Shown here: piece by piece, positions 38,396-48,209 of the stretch
Numbering within the stretch: position 1 is the stretch's first letter
Layout of the letters: every line of letters begins with the position of its first letter
The notes under the pieces: generated by a model
The model's database searches: none
The model's input: only the letters and a program-made list of their open reading frames with translations
Told to the model about the DNA's origin: nothing
Source of the DNA: Paludibacterium yongneupense DSM 18731
GTDB lineage: Bacteria > Pseudomonadota > Gammaproteobacteria > Burkholderiales > Chromobacteriaceae
Length of the DNA: 64,000 bases
NCBI RefSeq assembly: GCF_000422925.1
Contig: NZ_AUGZ01000013.1
Coordinates: 62,001-126,000, forward strand
Direction: 5' to 3'
Translations under genes and position numbers: made by a program

Positions 38396-38425
38396 TTCCT
38401 GCCCGCCTAAGCTGCCGGGCAGGAA
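38396..38425 (+). promoter_or_regulatory. Stem-loop in the leader of the PEP-CTERM gene
   Basis: TTCCTGCCCG paired with CGGGCAGGAA (10 bp, perfect) with a 10-nt loop, ending 58 nt before the ATG. No T run follows. It could stabilise the leader or be a regulator site; its role is open. Confidence 0.4.
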
Positions 38426-38483
38426 GGTGATATACCGGCAATTGCACCCACCGTCGTCCAATGAGGTCTACTGAGGTCTTGCG

Positions 38484-39233
38484 ATGAAAACAGGTACGCT
38501 GTTCTGTGCGCTCGCAGCCAGTTTCGCCGTCGGCGCCACGGCAGAGGCCGCCAGTTCCGCCAGCGCCGCGCTCGACTGGAGCCGGTTCACCATCACCCCG
38601 CTCACCGGAGTCGGCGTACTGAGCGGCGACACGGTTTCGTCCTCCGTCACAGCGACGGTCGCCGACAGTTGGTGGACATCCGGCACGGGCTTGACCGACA
38701 TGGAGCAGCGCGATGCCCACATAGGCACGGCCCTGTCGAGTGCCGCCGCGTCCTTCGATGACATCACGCTGGCCAGCCGTTCCAGCACCGACGGCCACTA
38801 TGCGACCGCCTACGCCGATGCCTATGGCTCGCTCAGCCTGGCCGCACATTCTTCGATCCGGTTTTCGGTTCCCTACCTCTTCGCCCTGGATCTGGGGGGC
38901 GACAGCCCCGACTACCCGGGTAATTTCGCCAAGACCTTCGCCGGCCTGACCGTGACGGTCATGGGCGGCAGCTTCCCCTTCCCGAGCTACAGCACCAGCG
39001 TCAGCGGCAGCATTGGCTCGCCCACGCACAGCGGGAGCGGCTGGCTCGACCTGGTGATCGATAATACCGGTGCGAGCAGCGAAACGCTGGCGTTCACAGC
39101 CATCGTCTCCGCGGAAACCAGCAACAGCGTCTCCCCGGTGCCCGAGCCCGATGCCGGCGCGCTGCTCGCGCTCGGGCTGGGCATGAGCGGCTGGCTCGCG
39201 CGCCGAAAAACCCGGCGGCTGCGCCCGGCCTGA
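38484..39233 (+). CDS. PEP-CTERM sorting-signal exported protein
   Basis: 249-aa protein with a signal peptide (MKTGTLFCALAASFAVGATAEA). The Ser/Thr/Gly-rich beta-strand body has repeated short strands (VTATVADSWW, VTVMGGSF, STSVSGSIGS). The C-terminal signal has VPEPDAG, a hydrophobic helix (ALLALGLGMSGWLA) and RRKTRR, matching PEP-CTERM. Such proteins are processed by exosortase EpsH, often with exopolysaccharide production. No exosortase gene lies in the window. It probably reaches the cell surface or the matrix. Confidence 0.85.
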   Translation: MKTGTLFCALAASFAVGATAEAASSASAALDWSRFTITPLTGVGVLSGDTVSSSVTATVADSWWTSGTGLTDMEQRDAHIGTALSSAAASFDDITLASRSSTDGHYATAYADAYGSLSLAAHSSIRFSVPYLFALDLGGDSPDYPGNFAKTFAGLTVTVMGGSFPFPSYSTSVSGSIGSPTHSGSGWLDLVIDNTGASSETLAFTAIVSAETSNSVSPVPEPDAGALLALGLGMSGWLARRKTRRLRPA

Positions 39234-39255
39234 GCACAGCCGCCCACGGCGGGTG

Positions 39256-40653
39256 TCAGTCGTCGCCGCGCAAGCGGGTTTCCGCGTCGCGCAGAGCCGT
39301 GCGCAACCCCTCTTCGATGACAGGATGGTAGAACGGCATCGCCAGCATCTGCGCGATCGTCAGCTTCTGCTGCACGCTCCACGCCAGCAAGTGGGCAAGA
39401 TGTTCGGCGCGCGGACCGACCATCTCGGCCCCGACGAAACGCCCGCCGTCGCGCTCGGCATACACATGCAGCAGTCCGCGGTTCTCCAGCATCACCCGGC
39501 TGCGCCCTTGGTTGGCGAAGCTGACTTCCCCCACAACGATGCTCTGCGGATCCAGTTCGGTGAAATGCTTGCCGACCAGCATGATCTGCGGGTCGGAAAA
39601 CACCACGGCCATGGCCGCGGTACGGGTCAGGGGGACGACATCCGGCCAGCACGCGGCATTGCGCCCCGCGCTGCGCCCTTCATCGGCGGCTTCGTGCAAC
39701 AGGGGCAGCACATCATTGACATCGCCAGCGACAAAAACCGGCTCCGTCCCGCATTGCAGCGTCGCCGGGTCGAACAGCGGCACCCCGCGCGCATCGAGGG
39801 ACAGCCCCGTATTTTCCAGGGCCAGGCCCGCGACATTCGGCCGTCGGCCGGTGGCCGCGAGCACATAGTCAAACCGTTCGCTGCGGGGTAAACCGTTGCG
39901 GTCGGTGAAACGGACCGAAACCGCATCCCCCTCGTTTTGCATCGCCTCGACCTGCGCCGCCGGGTCCAGCGCGAACTCTTGATTGAAAGCCTCCAGCGCC
40001 GAGGCGCGAACTGCCGGATCGGTCAAGGGGCCCACGCGGCCACTGGCACCGAAGACCCGCACCCTGACTCCGAGCCGCGCCAGCGCCTGCCCAAGCTCGA
40101 GCCCGATCACCCCCGGGCCGAACACGGCGACACTCGCAGGCAGATCGTCCCATTCGAAGATATCGTCATTCACGACCAGACGATCGCCGAGCGCCTGGAA
40201 CGAGGGCGCCACGGCTGGCGACGACCCGGTCGCGATCACGATGCTTCGGGCATGAACGCGGGTATGATCATCGATCTGCAAGGTATTCTTGTCGATGAAG
40301 CGGGCATAGCCGACAAGCTTGTCCTCTTCGGGAATCGAGGCGACACCGTCGAGGACAAAACCGACAAAACGATCGCGTTCAGACTTGACGCGCGTCATGA
40401 CCTCGCGACCATCGATGACGACCCGTCCATCGATGTGTACGCCGAAGGCCGCGCCATGCTGCGCGCTGTGGGCAGCCTCCGCCGCCGCGATCAGCAGCTT
40501 GGACGGCATGCAGCCGACGCGGGCGCACGTTGTGCCATAGGGCCCGCCTTCGATGACGACGCTGCGGGCGCCCTGCGCCACGGCGGCGCGATACGCGGCC
40601 AGGCCGGCCGTTCCGGCGCCGATCACGGCGACATCAACTGTGAGTGTATGCAT
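39256..40653 (-). CDS. Pyridine nucleotide-disulfide oxidoreductase (dihydrolipoyl dehydrogenase-like)
   Basis: 465-aa flavoprotein. FAD motif VAVIGAGTAGLAA, redox-active CxxxxC (Cys43, Cys48 in CARVGCMPS), NAD motif FGPGVIGLELGQAL, FAD loop VFVAGDVND and C-terminal FYHPVIEEGLRTALRDAE with the His-Glu pair. It resembles Lpd/glutathione-reductase relatives. It lies directly downstream of a peroxiredoxin-glutaredoxin gene, so it may recycle the thiol used by that peroxidase. A lipoamide role is less likely without pyruvate dehydrogenase genes nearby. Confidence 0.85.
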   Translation of the reverse strand: MHTLTVDVAVIGAGTAGLAAYRAAVAQGARSVVIEGGPYGTTCARVGCMPSKLLIAAAEAAHSAQHGAAFGVHIDGRVVIDGREVMTRVKSERDRFVGFVLDGVASIPEEDKLVGYARFIDKNTLQIDDHTRVHARSIVIATGSSPAVAPSFQALGDRLVVNDDIFEWDDLPASVAVFGPGVIGLELGQALARLGVRVRVFGASGRVGPLTDPAVRASALEAFNQEFALDPAAQVEAMQNEGDAVSVRFTDRNGLPRSERFDYVLAATGRRPNVAGLALENTGLSLDARGVPLFDPATLQCGTEPVFVAGDVNDVLPLLHEAADEGRSAGRNAACWPDVVPLTRTAAMAVVFSDPQIMLVGKHFTELDPQSIVVGEVSFANQGRSRVMLENRGLLHVYAERDGGRFVGAEMVGPRAEHLAHLLAWSVQQKLTIAQMLAMPFYHPVIEEGLRTALRDAETRLRGDD

Positions 40654-40674
40654 TGCACTTCCTTTCAATCCAGC

Positions 40675-40750
40675 GGGATACGGCACGCTGCTGCGACGGC
40701 GTGCCGTATCCCGGGCAACGTCGCCCGGAACGCGGCCGGTCAAACCGGCC
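40675..40750 (-). other. Three tandem hairpins between the peroxiredoxin-glutaredoxin and disulfide reductase genes
   Basis: In minus-strand order: GGCCGGT-TTG-ACCGGCC (40734-40750), an imperfect CCGGGC-type hairpin (about 40711-40729), and a perfect 14-bp stem GGGATACGGCACGC/GCGTGCCGTATCCC with a 10-nt loop (40675-40712). The last ends 22 nt before the reductase ATG. No T run follows, so these are more likely RNA processing or stability elements, or an attenuator, than simple terminators. Confidence 0.6.
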
Positions 40751-40759
40751 ATCCCATGA

Positions 40760-41494
40760 TCAATGCGCAGCCAGCCAGGCAGTCAGGGCATCGGCGCCCC
40801 CGACCAATTCGCCATTGATGAAGACCTGCGGAGCCGTCATGGCGCCGGACACGGCGCCGAGCACCTTGCCGCGCACCTTGTTGTCGAGCGGGACGTCGAC
40901 AAAGGGCAGCCCCTTCTCGCTCAGCTCGGCCTTCGCACGGGCGCAGAACGAGCAGCCCGGCTTGGAGAAAACCACGATTTGCGCCGGCTTCCTGGCCTGC
41001 GGGTTGATGTAATCGAGCATGGTATCGGCATCGGACACCTTGAACGGATCGCCCGGTTCTTCCGGCTCGATGAACATCTTGGCCACGACGCCGTCCTTGA
41101 CCAGCATCGAGTAGCGCCAGCTGCGCTTGCCGAAGCCCAGATCAGATTTGTCGACCAGCATTTCCATGCCGGCGGTGAACTCGCCATTGCCGTCCGGGAC
41201 CATGACCAGATTGGCGGCCTCCTGATCGAGCGCCCATTCGTTCATGACGAAGGTGTCGTTGACCGAGACACAGAGTACGCTGTCGACGCCGTTGGCCTTG
41301 AATGCCGGCGCCAACTCGTTGTAGCGCGGCAGGTGGGTCGACGAGCACGTCGGGGTGAACGCGCCCGGCAGCGAAAACAGCACGACGGTCTTGCCCTTGA
41401 ACAGCTGCTCCGTCGTGATGTCTTTCCATTCGTTATTGACGCGGGTGTGGAACACGACGTCGGGAACGCGCTTGCCTTCTTGATTTTTCAACAT
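40760..41494 (-). CDS. Hybrid peroxiredoxin-5/glutaredoxin
   Basis: 244-aa two-domain peroxidase. The Prx5 domain is residues 1-160, with peroxidatic Cys50 in [14 protein letters not shown]. The glutaredoxin domain is about 170-244, with CxxC (Cys181, Cys184 in [11 protein letters not shown]), [10 protein letters not shown] and the closing [10 protein letters not shown]. It reduces peroxides using glutathione through its own glutaredoxin domain. An inverted repeat ATTTGT-N7-ACAAAT lies about 60 bp upstream. The disulfide reductase gene follows. Confidence 0.95.
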   Translation of the reverse strand: MLKNQEGKRVPDVVFHTRVNNEWKDITTEQLFKGKTVVLFSLPGAFTPTCSSTHLPRYNELAPAFKANGVDSVLCVSVNDTFVMNEWALDQEAANLVMVPDGNGEFTAGMEMLVDKSDLGFGKRSWRYSMLVKDGVVAKMFIEPEEPGDPFKVSDADTMLDYINPQARKPAQIVVFSKPGCSFCARAKAELSEKGLPFVDVPLDNKVRGKVLGAVSGAMTAPQVFINGELVGGADALTAWLAAH

Positions 41495-41555
41495 ACTCTA
41501 CACTCCTTGAGGTTGCTGGGTTGTTGTCGCTATCGATGTGGCAATATTGATAGAT

Positions 41556-41574
41556 ATTTGTAATTTTCACAAAT
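41556..41574 (-). promoter_or_regulatory. Inverted repeat upstream of peroxiredoxin-glutaredoxin
   Basis: ATTTGT-AATTTTC-ACAAAT, perfect 6-bp arms, in a strongly A/T-rich 100-bp leader. CTATC (about 41529) and GATAG (about 41549) flank it. An OxyR-type or other redox regulator is a candidate, but the spacing does not match the classical OxyR consensus. Confidence 0.35.
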
Positions 41575-41778
41575 TAATTGTAACTCTAAATTTGATAGTA
41601 TTTTCAAATCGATTATTGGCTGCGCCTGCTGCGGCAAGCCTTTAAAATTAGGGGAGTCCAGCAACGGCGGCCTGCGGCCCCATGAACGACGAGGGCGTGC
41701 GCGCTGCCGGTTGCGGCCGGCACACCCGATCGCGACAGGCGCCTTGTACAAACAATTTAATATGCACTTTGCGAGACC

Positions 41779-42207
41779 ATGTCAGCACTCATTACAGGGA
41801 TACATCATCTTGCCATTATTGCTTCCGATTACTCGCGTTCACGTGACTTCTATCAACGGGTCCTCGGACTGACCGTCGTCAGCGAGACCTGGCGCGCCGA
41901 GCGCGAATCGTGGAAGCTCAATCTTGCGCTGCCGGATGGCAGCCAGCTCGAGCTGTTCAGCTTCCCTTCCCCGCCGGCCCGGCCCAGCCGTCCGGAGGCC
42001 TGCGGATTGCGCCATCTGGCATTTGCCACTCCCGACCTCGACGCGACCCGCCGCCATTTGCTGGCAGCAGGGATCGAGGCCGAAGCGATCCGGCTCGACG
42101 AATCGACCGCGCGGCGTTTCTTTTTCTGTGCCGACCCGGACGGACTCCCCCTCGAATTTTACGAAGCGGGCGACAGCATGACGCCGCCCGCCGGACAGAC
42201 TAGATGA
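41779..42207 (+). CDS. VOC/glyoxalase-fold protein, YaeR (GloA2) type
   Basis: 142-aa vicinal-oxygen-chelate protein. IHHLAIIASDYSRSRDFYQRVLGL, then QLELFSFPSPPARPSRPEACGLRHLAF and PDGLPLEFYE carry the usual His/Glu metal ligands. It closely resembles E. coli YaeR. A metal-dependent lyase or isomerase role is likely, with unknown substrate. It overlaps slt by 4 bp. Confidence 0.9.
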   Translation: MSALITGIHHLAIIASDYSRSRDFYQRVLGLTVVSETWRAERESWKLNLALPDGSQLELFSFPSPPARPSRPEACGLRHLAFATPDLDATRRHLLAAGIEAEAIRLDESTARRFFFCADPDGLPLEFYEAGDSMTPPAGQTR

Positions 42208-44084
42208 AGCCGACATTCCGTTTCACCCTGCTCGCCCTGACGCTATGGCTTCCGGCGGCGGCGCAGGCCGCGACATCCGCCCAGATGATGAGCGCGTACG
42301 ACGCTTACCGTTCCAATAATCTGACACAGTTGCAGTTATCGGTCGATGCGCTAGGGTCCGATCCGCTGCATGTCTACCCCGCCTACTGGCTGGCGTTGAA
42401 ATCGCTGGATCGCGACATCGATGCCCCGGCCATCGCCTTCCTCGCGCGCGAGCACGACGGCGTCCTGACCGACAAACTGCGCGTCGAGTGGTTGAAAAAA
42501 CTGGGCAAGCGCCAGGACTGGGGCCGTTTCGAAAACGAGTGGAAGCTGTTGCCCGCCAGCAGCCGTGACGAAGAAAGCCAATGCTACGCCGATGTCGACG
42601 ATCTGCGGCAGGGGCGTGCGCCGGCAGGGCTCGACCGTTTCCTCGACGGCCATCCGGCTCCCGACGGCTGCACCACGCTGATCGCCACGGCCGCCGGCCG
42701 CGGGCTGCTCGATAGCGAATGGCTGTGGCGCCGCGTGCGGCTGCTGCTGGCGAACAACTACCTGAACGCGGGACGCACGCTGGCGGCGGCAACCGGGCTG
42801 CCGCTGACGCCAGCCATGCTCAATCAACCGCTCGCCGCCAGCCTCGACAGCCGCTCTGGACAGGAAAGCTTCGTCTATGGGGTGGTGGGACGCGGACGGC
42901 TAGACGCCGACGCCGCCGCGCGCCTGCTGAGTGCGCACGAAGCGCAGCTGACGCCGTCCGAACGCGGCTTTGCCTGGGGCCAACTGGCCCTGCTCAGCGC
43001 TCGCAAGCTGCAGGCCGATGCTGCGCTGGCATGGTTCGACCGCGCCGACCGCACCCAGCTGACACGCGAGCAATGGGACTACTGGGCACGCAGCGCCTTG
43101 CGCATAGGACGATGGGCGACGCTGCGTGCCGTCATCGGCGCCATGCCGCCCGAGATCGCCGCCAAGCCGGCCTGGCAATACTGGCTGGCCCGGGTCGACA
43201 AGCTCGATGGGCAACCGGCCGCCGCCAATGCCCGCTTCGCCAAAGTCAGCATGAGCCGTGATTACTACGGGCTGCTGGCGCTGGAAGAACTCGGCACCAC
43301 GCTGACCGCGCCGGCCGACAAAACCGCTCCCGCCAATGCCGACTTCGAAAACATGCTGCATCTGCCTGCGCTCAAACGCGCGCTGGCGCTGTACCAGATG
43401 GCCGACAGTGCGCAGACGGCGCCCTTGCGTGGCCTGGCCACCATAGAGTGGCGCCATGCGATGAGAGGCCGCAGCGATATGGAATTGCTGGCTGCTGCCG
43501 AAATCGCGAGCAAGGTCGGCTTCTACGACATGGCGATCTACAGTGCGGAGCAGACGCGCGTCCAACACGATTTCACGCTGCGCTATCTGATGCCCTATCG
43601 TGAAATCACCCAGCGCAATGCCAGGCAGCTCGGCATCGACGACGCCTGGGTATATGGCCTGATCCGCCAAGAGAGCCGCTTCGTCAATGTCGCGCAGTCC
43701 GGGGTCGGCGCCAGCGGTCTGATGCAGCTGATGCCGCGAACCGCGCACTGGATAGCCCAGAAAATGGGGCTGTCCGGCACATTGAGCGTCAACGATGTAG
43801 AAACCAATATCCAGCTGGGAACCTGGTACTTGAAGTACGTAATGGATTCCTTGTCCGGCAGCCCGGTCCTTGCGACCGCCGCTTATAACGCGGGCCCCTC
43901 GCGCGCGCGCGGCTGGCAAGGGCCGCAGGCACTGGAAGGCGCCGTCTATATAGAGACCATTCCCTTCAAAGAGACACGCAACTATGTGCAAAAAGTCATG
44001 GCCAACGCAGCGTTCTATTCAATGGGAATGGGACATGCCAGTATTTCATTGAAAACACGGTTGGGCGTCATCCCGCCGCGCTAG
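42204..44084 (+). CDS. slt: Soluble lytic murein transglycosylase Slt
   Basis: 626-aa periplasmic enzyme with a signal peptide (FTLLALTLWLPAAAQA). A long helical superhelix (U and L domains) is followed by the C-terminal SLT domain. The catalytic Glu490 is in YGLIRQESRFV, and GVGASGLMQLMPRTA, ATAAYNAGPSRARGW and FKETRNYVQKV follow. It cleaves peptidoglycan, making 1,6-anhydromuropeptides. It is translationally coupled to the upstream glyoxalase-fold gene. Confidence 0.95.
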   Translation: MKPTFRFTLLALTLWLPAAAQAATSAQMMSAYDAYRSNNLTQLQLSVDALGSDPLHVYPAYWLALKSLDRDIDAPAIAFLAREHDGVLTDKLRVEWLKKLGKRQDWGRFENEWKLLPASSRDEESQCYADVDDLRQGRAPAGLDRFLDGHPAPDGCTTLIATAAGRGLLDSEWLWRRVRLLLANNYLNAGRTLAAATGLPLTPAMLNQPLAASLDSRSGQESFVYGVVGRGRLDADAAARLLSAHEAQLTPSERGFAWGQLALLSARKLQADAALAWFDRADRTQLTREQWDYWARSALRIGRWATLRAVIGAMPPEIAAKPAWQYWLARVDKLDGQPAAANARFAKVSMSRDYYGLLALEELGTTLTAPADKTAPANADFENMLHLPALKRALALYQMADSAQTAPLRGLATIEWRHAMRGRSDMELLAAAEIASKVGFYDMAIYSAEQTRVQHDFTLRYLMPYREITQRNARQLGIDDAWVYGLIRQESRFVNVAQSGVGASGLMQLMPRTAHWIAQKMGLSGTLSVNDVETNIQLGTWYLKYVMDSLSGSPVLATAAYNAGPSRARGWQGPQALEGAVYIETIPFKETRNYVQKVMANAAFYSMGMGHASISLKTRLGVIPPR

Positions 44085-44145
44085 ACAGGATGGCGGGCCG
44101 GTCGCGACCGGCACCCCTTTTCACCCGGCATTGCGGAGAACAAAA

Positions 44146-45096
44146 ATGGACGTAAAACGCGTTTGCATCATTGGCGGCAGCGGCTTTATCGGTCGCCATG
44201 TGGCAGCCAGTCTGAGCGCACGTGCAATCGCCGTCACCATTCCGACGCGACGGCGTGAGCGTAGCAAAGAAGGCCTCATCGTCCTGCCCGGCGTCGACGT
44301 GCTGGAATGCGATGTCGGCGACGCCGCACAGTTGAACGCGTTGGTCGCCGGCCACGATGCCGTGGTCAGCATGGTCGGCATCCTGCATGGCACGCCTACA
44401 CGTTTCGAGCAGGCTCACGTCGCCCTGGTCGACTCCATCATCGCCGCCTGTGCGAATCAGGGGGTGCGCCGCCTCGTCCATATCAGCGCGCTCGGCGCAG
44501 ACGAGAACGGGCCGAGTTTGTACTTGCAGAGCAAGGGGCGCGGCGAGGCCCGCGTCAAGGCCAGCGGTCTGGACTGGACCGTATTGCGCCCATCGCTGGT
44601 TTTCGGCGCCGACGATCATCTGACGACGCTGTTCGCCACCCTGAACCGCTGCCTGCCGGTGCTGCCGCTGGCCGGCGCCGCGACGCGCTTCCAGCCGATA
44701 TGGGTCGAAGATGTCGCCCGCGCCGTCGGCGCGGTGCTCGAGCGCGACGAGACCCGGGGCGGAAGCTACGACCTGGTCGGACCGGACACGCTGACGCTGC
44801 GCGACCTCGCACGCCGCGTCGGTCGGCTCGACGGCGGTGCGCGGCCGGTGCTGGCGCTGCCGTCTGCACTCGCCTGGTGGCAGGCCGCACTCATGGAATG
44901 CCTGCCCGGCCCCACCCTGATGAGCCGCGACAATCTGCGCTCACTGAGCAGGGACTCGGTCAGCGAACACGGCTTCCCAAGTCGCGAACTCGGTTTCGAG
45001 CCGGCCTCCCTGACGTCGATACTGCCGCTCTACCTTGGTCACGGCGAGCTCAACGCACGCCGTTCCGCTTACCGGCAGCGGCTTACGCGCGAATGA
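44146..45096 (+). CDS. NAD(P)-binding epimerase-like protein (NDUFA9 type)
   Basis: 316-aa atypical short-chain dehydrogenase. The Rossmann motif [15 protein letters not shown] lies at the start, followed by [37 protein letters not shown] (with the YxxxK pair) and [14 protein letters not shown]. Bacterial members are linked to complex I subunit NDUFA9 or to sugar epimerase-like roles; the true substrate is unknown. The ATG at 44146 has GGAG upstream. It overlaps cca by 4 bp. Confidence 0.85.
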   Translation: MDVKRVCIIGGSGFIGRHVAASLSARAIAVTIPTRRRERSKEGLIVLPGVDVLECDVGDAAQLNALVAGHDAVVSMVGILHGTPTRFEQAHVALVDSIIAACANQGVRRLVHISALGADENGPSLYLQSKGRGEARVKASGLDWTVLRPSLVFGADDHLTTLFATLNRCLPVLPLAGAATRFQPIWVEDVARAVGAVLERDETRGGSYDLVGPDTLTLRDLARRVGRLDGGARPVLALPSALAWWQAALMECLPGPTLMSRDNLRSLSRDSVSEHGFPSRELGFEPASLTSILPLYLGHGELNARRSAYRQRLTRE

Positions 45097-46340
45097 AAGT
45101 TTACATCGTCGGCGGTGCCGTGCGCGATCGCCTGCTCGGCCTGCCTGTGCGCGACCGCGACTGGGTCGTGGTCGGAGCGACGCCGGAACAGATGCTGGCA
45201 CAGGGTTTCCGCCCGGTCGGGCGCGATTTTCCGGTCTTTCTGCACCCCCGCACGCGGGAGGAGTACGCGCTGGCCCGCACCGAACGCAAGACCGCGCCCG
45301 GGTATCGCGGCTTCAATTTTCACGCCGCTCCCGATGTAACGCTTGAGCAAGACCTCGCGCGGCGCGACCTGACCATCAACGCGATCGCAGAGGACGACGA
45401 CGGCACGCTGATCGATCCCTTCCATGGGCAAGAGGATATCGAGGCCGGCGTGCTGCGCCATGTCAGTCCGGCCTTTGCCGAAGACCCGGTGCGGATCTTG
45501 CGGCTGGCCCGCTTTGCCGCCCGCTTCGGTTTTACCGTCGCCCCCGAAACGCAGGCGCTGATGCGGACCATGGTCGCCAGCGGCGAAGTCGATGCCCTGG
45601 TGGCAGAACGGGTATGGCAGGAGATGGCGAAAGCGCTACAGGAGCAGACGCCGTCCCGCTTTTTCATCACCCTGCGCGCCTGCGGCGCCATGGCGAAAAT
45701 CCTGCCCGAAGTCGATGCGCTATTCGGCGTTCCGCAGCGTGCCGAGTACCACCCAGAGATCGATTGCGGCGACCACAGCATGCGGGTGCTGGATTACGCC
45801 GCCAGCCGCGGCGAGGCCCTGGCGGTGCGGTTTGCCGCCCTGTGCCACGATCTGGGCAAGGCACTGACCCCGGCCGACGTCCTGCCGCGCCATATCGGCC
45901 ATGAGGCGCGGGGCGAGGCGCCGCTGCTCGCGCTGTGCGAACGCTTGCGCGTTCCGGGCGACTGCCGCGATCTCGCGCGGCTGGCGGTGCGCTTTCACGG
46001 CAAGCTGCATGCGGCGGATGCGATGCGTGCCGCCACCGTGCTGCGCCTGTTCAAGGACTGCGACGCGCTGCGCCGCCCGCAACGGTTCGAGCAATTGCTG
46101 GCCGTCGGCCTGGCTGACGCGCGCGGGCGCCTGGGCTACGAAGACTGCGCCTGCCCCCAGCTCGACGTCTTGCGCGCCCTGCTCGATGCCGCACGCGAAG
46201 TCGATGCCGCCGCCATCGCCATGGAACAAGCCGATAAGAGTAGAATCGCAGAGTCTGTCGATGCGGCGCGCCTGCACGCGATTGCCGAGCGACGACGGCA
46301 ATGGGGGCGGGAGCCGGCGGCCGACGGGGCAACGGGATGA
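45093..46340 (+). CDS. cca: Multifunctional CCA tRNA nucleotidyltransferase
   Basis: 415-aa class II CCA-adding enzyme. [26 protein letters not shown] holds the nucleotidyltransferase signature. Then [36 protein letters not shown] and VAERVWQEM follow. The C-terminal HD phosphohydrolase domain has His252-Asp253 in LCHDLGKAL, which marks the multifunctional gamma/betaproteobacterial type. It adds and repairs the tRNA 3' CCA. It starts inside the stop of the preceding gene. Confidence 0.96.
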   Translation: MKVYIVGGAVRDRLLGLPVRDRDWVVVGATPEQMLAQGFRPVGRDFPVFLHPRTREEYALARTERKTAPGYRGFNFHAAPDVTLEQDLARRDLTINAIAEDDDGTLIDPFHGQEDIEAGVLRHVSPAFAEDPVRILRLARFAARFGFTVAPETQALMRTMVASGEVDALVAERVWQEMAKALQEQTPSRFFITLRACGAMAKILPEVDALFGVPQRAEYHPEIDCGDHSMRVLDYAASRGEALAVRFAALCHDLGKALTPADVLPRHIGHEARGEAPLLALCERLRVPGDCRDLARLAVRFHGKLHAADAMRAATVLRLFKDCDALRRPQRFEQLLAVGLADARGRLGYEDCACPQLDVLRALLDAAREVDAAAIAMEQADKSRIAESVDAARLHAIAERRRQWGREPAADGATG

Positions 46341-46470
46341 AGGCGTCGTTTTTGGCTGGCTATCCCGCCGCAATTGACTTGGGTCACCCCCCGTCGGCCT
46401 GGAATCGTTTTCAATAATGTCGCGGGCATCACACCGATCAAATAAAAAAAAGCAATGCAGTCAGCACATA

Positions 46471-46485
46471 TGTTCAGACTGAACA
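46471..46485. promoter_or_regulatory. Perfect palindrome upstream of a chemoreceptor gene
   Basis: TGTTCAG-A-CTGAACA, 7-bp arms, 72 bp before the chemoreceptor start, next to A/T-rich sequence (AATAAAAAAAAGCAATG). It is a likely operator for a dimeric regulator, identity unknown. The remaining bases of this 216-bp gap show nothing else. Confidence 0.4.
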
Positions 46486-46556
46486 ACAAACCATCCTTTT
46501 ACCCAAAATAGGCATCCAACGACAGCCCCCGCTGTCGCCCCAGGGAAACAGTAGAA

Positions 46557-48173
46557 ATGACCATTTCGCGGCGTTTGATATTGACCTTAACCATTGCCCT
46601 CTTCTCCATGCTGCTGGTCGGCACCTATGGCGGCTGGCAGATAGGACAGGACCAGGACCGCCTGGCCTTCGTACAGCAAAAAGCCATCCCGGCCATCCTG
46701 CAGCTCGACATTGCCAAAGGCAACCTCGCCAATATGCGCATCGCCGCCTATCGGCACCTGTCGGTCACGGACCCGGCGGAAAAGCAGGCCGCAGAGAGCG
46801 ACCTGGCCACCGCATTTGCCGGATTCAACAACGCATTGGCGGCCTACGAACAGGCTGCGATCCTGGACGAAACCGCACGCAAATTGCTGGCGACCGAGCG
46901 GACCGATGTGACGGCCTATCACCAGGTCGCAGAAAAAGTCATCGGCCTGTCGCGCGCCAACGATACGGCCTCCGCTCGCGCCGTCCTCGCGAACGAGCTC
47001 TACCCGGCAGGCGAGCGCGTGCACAAGGACATCGTCGACCACTTTGCCTTCATCAAACAGCAGGGTCAGGTCATTCAGGAACAGGGCACCGCGGCCTATC
47101 ACTGGTCCGAGGCCGTGGGGGGCATCCTGATGGCCGCCGCCTTCCTCGTCAGCGCGCTGACCGGATTCCGGACCTATCGCCACATCCACCGCAGCCTGGA
47201 CGATATCCAGTCGACGCTGGAAAAAGTCGGCGGCACACTGGATTTCACTTTGCGCGCGCGTATCCGCCGCCAGGACGAAGTCGGCCAGACCGCGTCGAGC
47301 TTCAACAGTCTGCTTGAACGTCTGCAGCACAATCTCGGCGACCTGCTGCTCAACGCACGCGAGGTCGCCACCGAATCGCAGCAGCTGTCGCAAACCGCGG
47401 TCGAGGTGTCGTCGGCGGCGGAAGAAGAAAGCCAGGCTGCGGCCAGCATGGCTGCGACCATAGAACAGATGACGGTCAGCATCAACCATGTCGCGAGTCA
47501 GGCTACCCTCACTCACGAAGGCTCGGTCGAAGCGGCCAAGCTGGTGGACGAGGGATCGCGCATCATAGGCCAGACAATTGCCGACATCCGCGAAATTTCG
47601 ACCGTCATCAAGACCTCGGTGAACAGCATCCAGGAACTGGAGGCGTATACCGGCCAGGTCAGCGCGGTCATTTCGGTCATTCGCGAAGTCGCCGACCAGA
47701 CCAATCTGCTCGCGCTGAACGCCGCGATCGAAGCGGCGCGTGCCGGCGAGAGCGGTCGCGGCTTTGCCGTGGTCGCCGACGAAGTGCGCAAACTGGCCGA
47801 GCGCACCGCCAGTTCGACCCAGGAAATCGCCACCACCATCGAAGCGATGGTGGACCGCTCGCGCCATGCCACCACCCAGATGCAGTCGGCCGAGCAAAGG
47901 GTGGAGTCGGGCGTGGAAAGAGCCGACAACGCCGACCGCGCGATCAAGCGCATCGGCGAGCACACCGCGACATCGACGCGCAGCGTGAGCGAGATCGCCA
48001 CGGCGATCAAGCAGCAGGGCGAAGCCAGCAACAATATCGCCAGCGAAGTCGAGCATACGGCGGCCTTGTCGGAAGAATCGAGCACCGCCGCCAGGCAGAC
48101 GGCAGACAGCGCGGTTCATCTGGCCGAGCTGGCGAAAAAACAGATCGCCACCCTCGCGCGCTACACCGTGTGA
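46557..48173 (+). CDS. Methyl-accepting chemotaxis protein
   Basis: 538-aa 4HB-type chemoreceptor. The first membrane helix is near residues 8-30. The periplasmic bundle begins at [22 protein letters not shown], and the second helix is [23 protein letters not shown] and a signalling domain follow, with [20 protein letters not shown] and [20 protein letters not shown]. It is paralogous to the receptor at 28196-29812, with the sensing domains more diverged than the signalling parts. Confidence 0.93.
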   Translation: MTISRRLILTLTIALFSMLLVGTYGGWQIGQDQDRLAFVQQKAIPAILQLDIAKGNLANMRIAAYRHLSVTDPAEKQAAESDLATAFAGFNNALAAYEQAAILDETARKLLATERTDVTAYHQVAEKVIGLSRANDTASARAVLANELYPAGERVHKDIVDHFAFIKQQGQVIQEQGTAAYHWSEAVGGILMAAAFLVSALTGFRTYRHIHRSLDDIQSTLEKVGGTLDFTLRARIRRQDEVGQTASSFNSLLERLQHNLGDLLLNAREVATESQQLSQTAVEVSSAAEEESQAAASMAATIEQMTVSINHVASQATLTHEGSVEAAKLVDEGSRIIGQTIADIREISTVIKTSVNSIQELEAYTGQVSAVISVIREVADQTNLLALNAAIEAARAGESGRGFAVVADEVRKLAERTASSTQEIATTIEAMVDRSRHATTQMQSAEQRVESGVERADNADRAIKRIGEHTATSTRSVSEIATAIKQQGEASNNIASEVEHTAALSEESSTAARQTADSAVHLAELAKKQIATLARYTV

Positions 48174-48209
48174 GAACGGACAGCCGGCGGGCAGGCCCTG
48201 CCGGCGATT

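Noticed and set aside
41530-41751. 73-codon minus-strand frame upstream of peroxiredoxin-glutaredoxin
   Set aside because: No ribosome-binding site, mixed composition across an A/T-rich leader, no recognisable protein.
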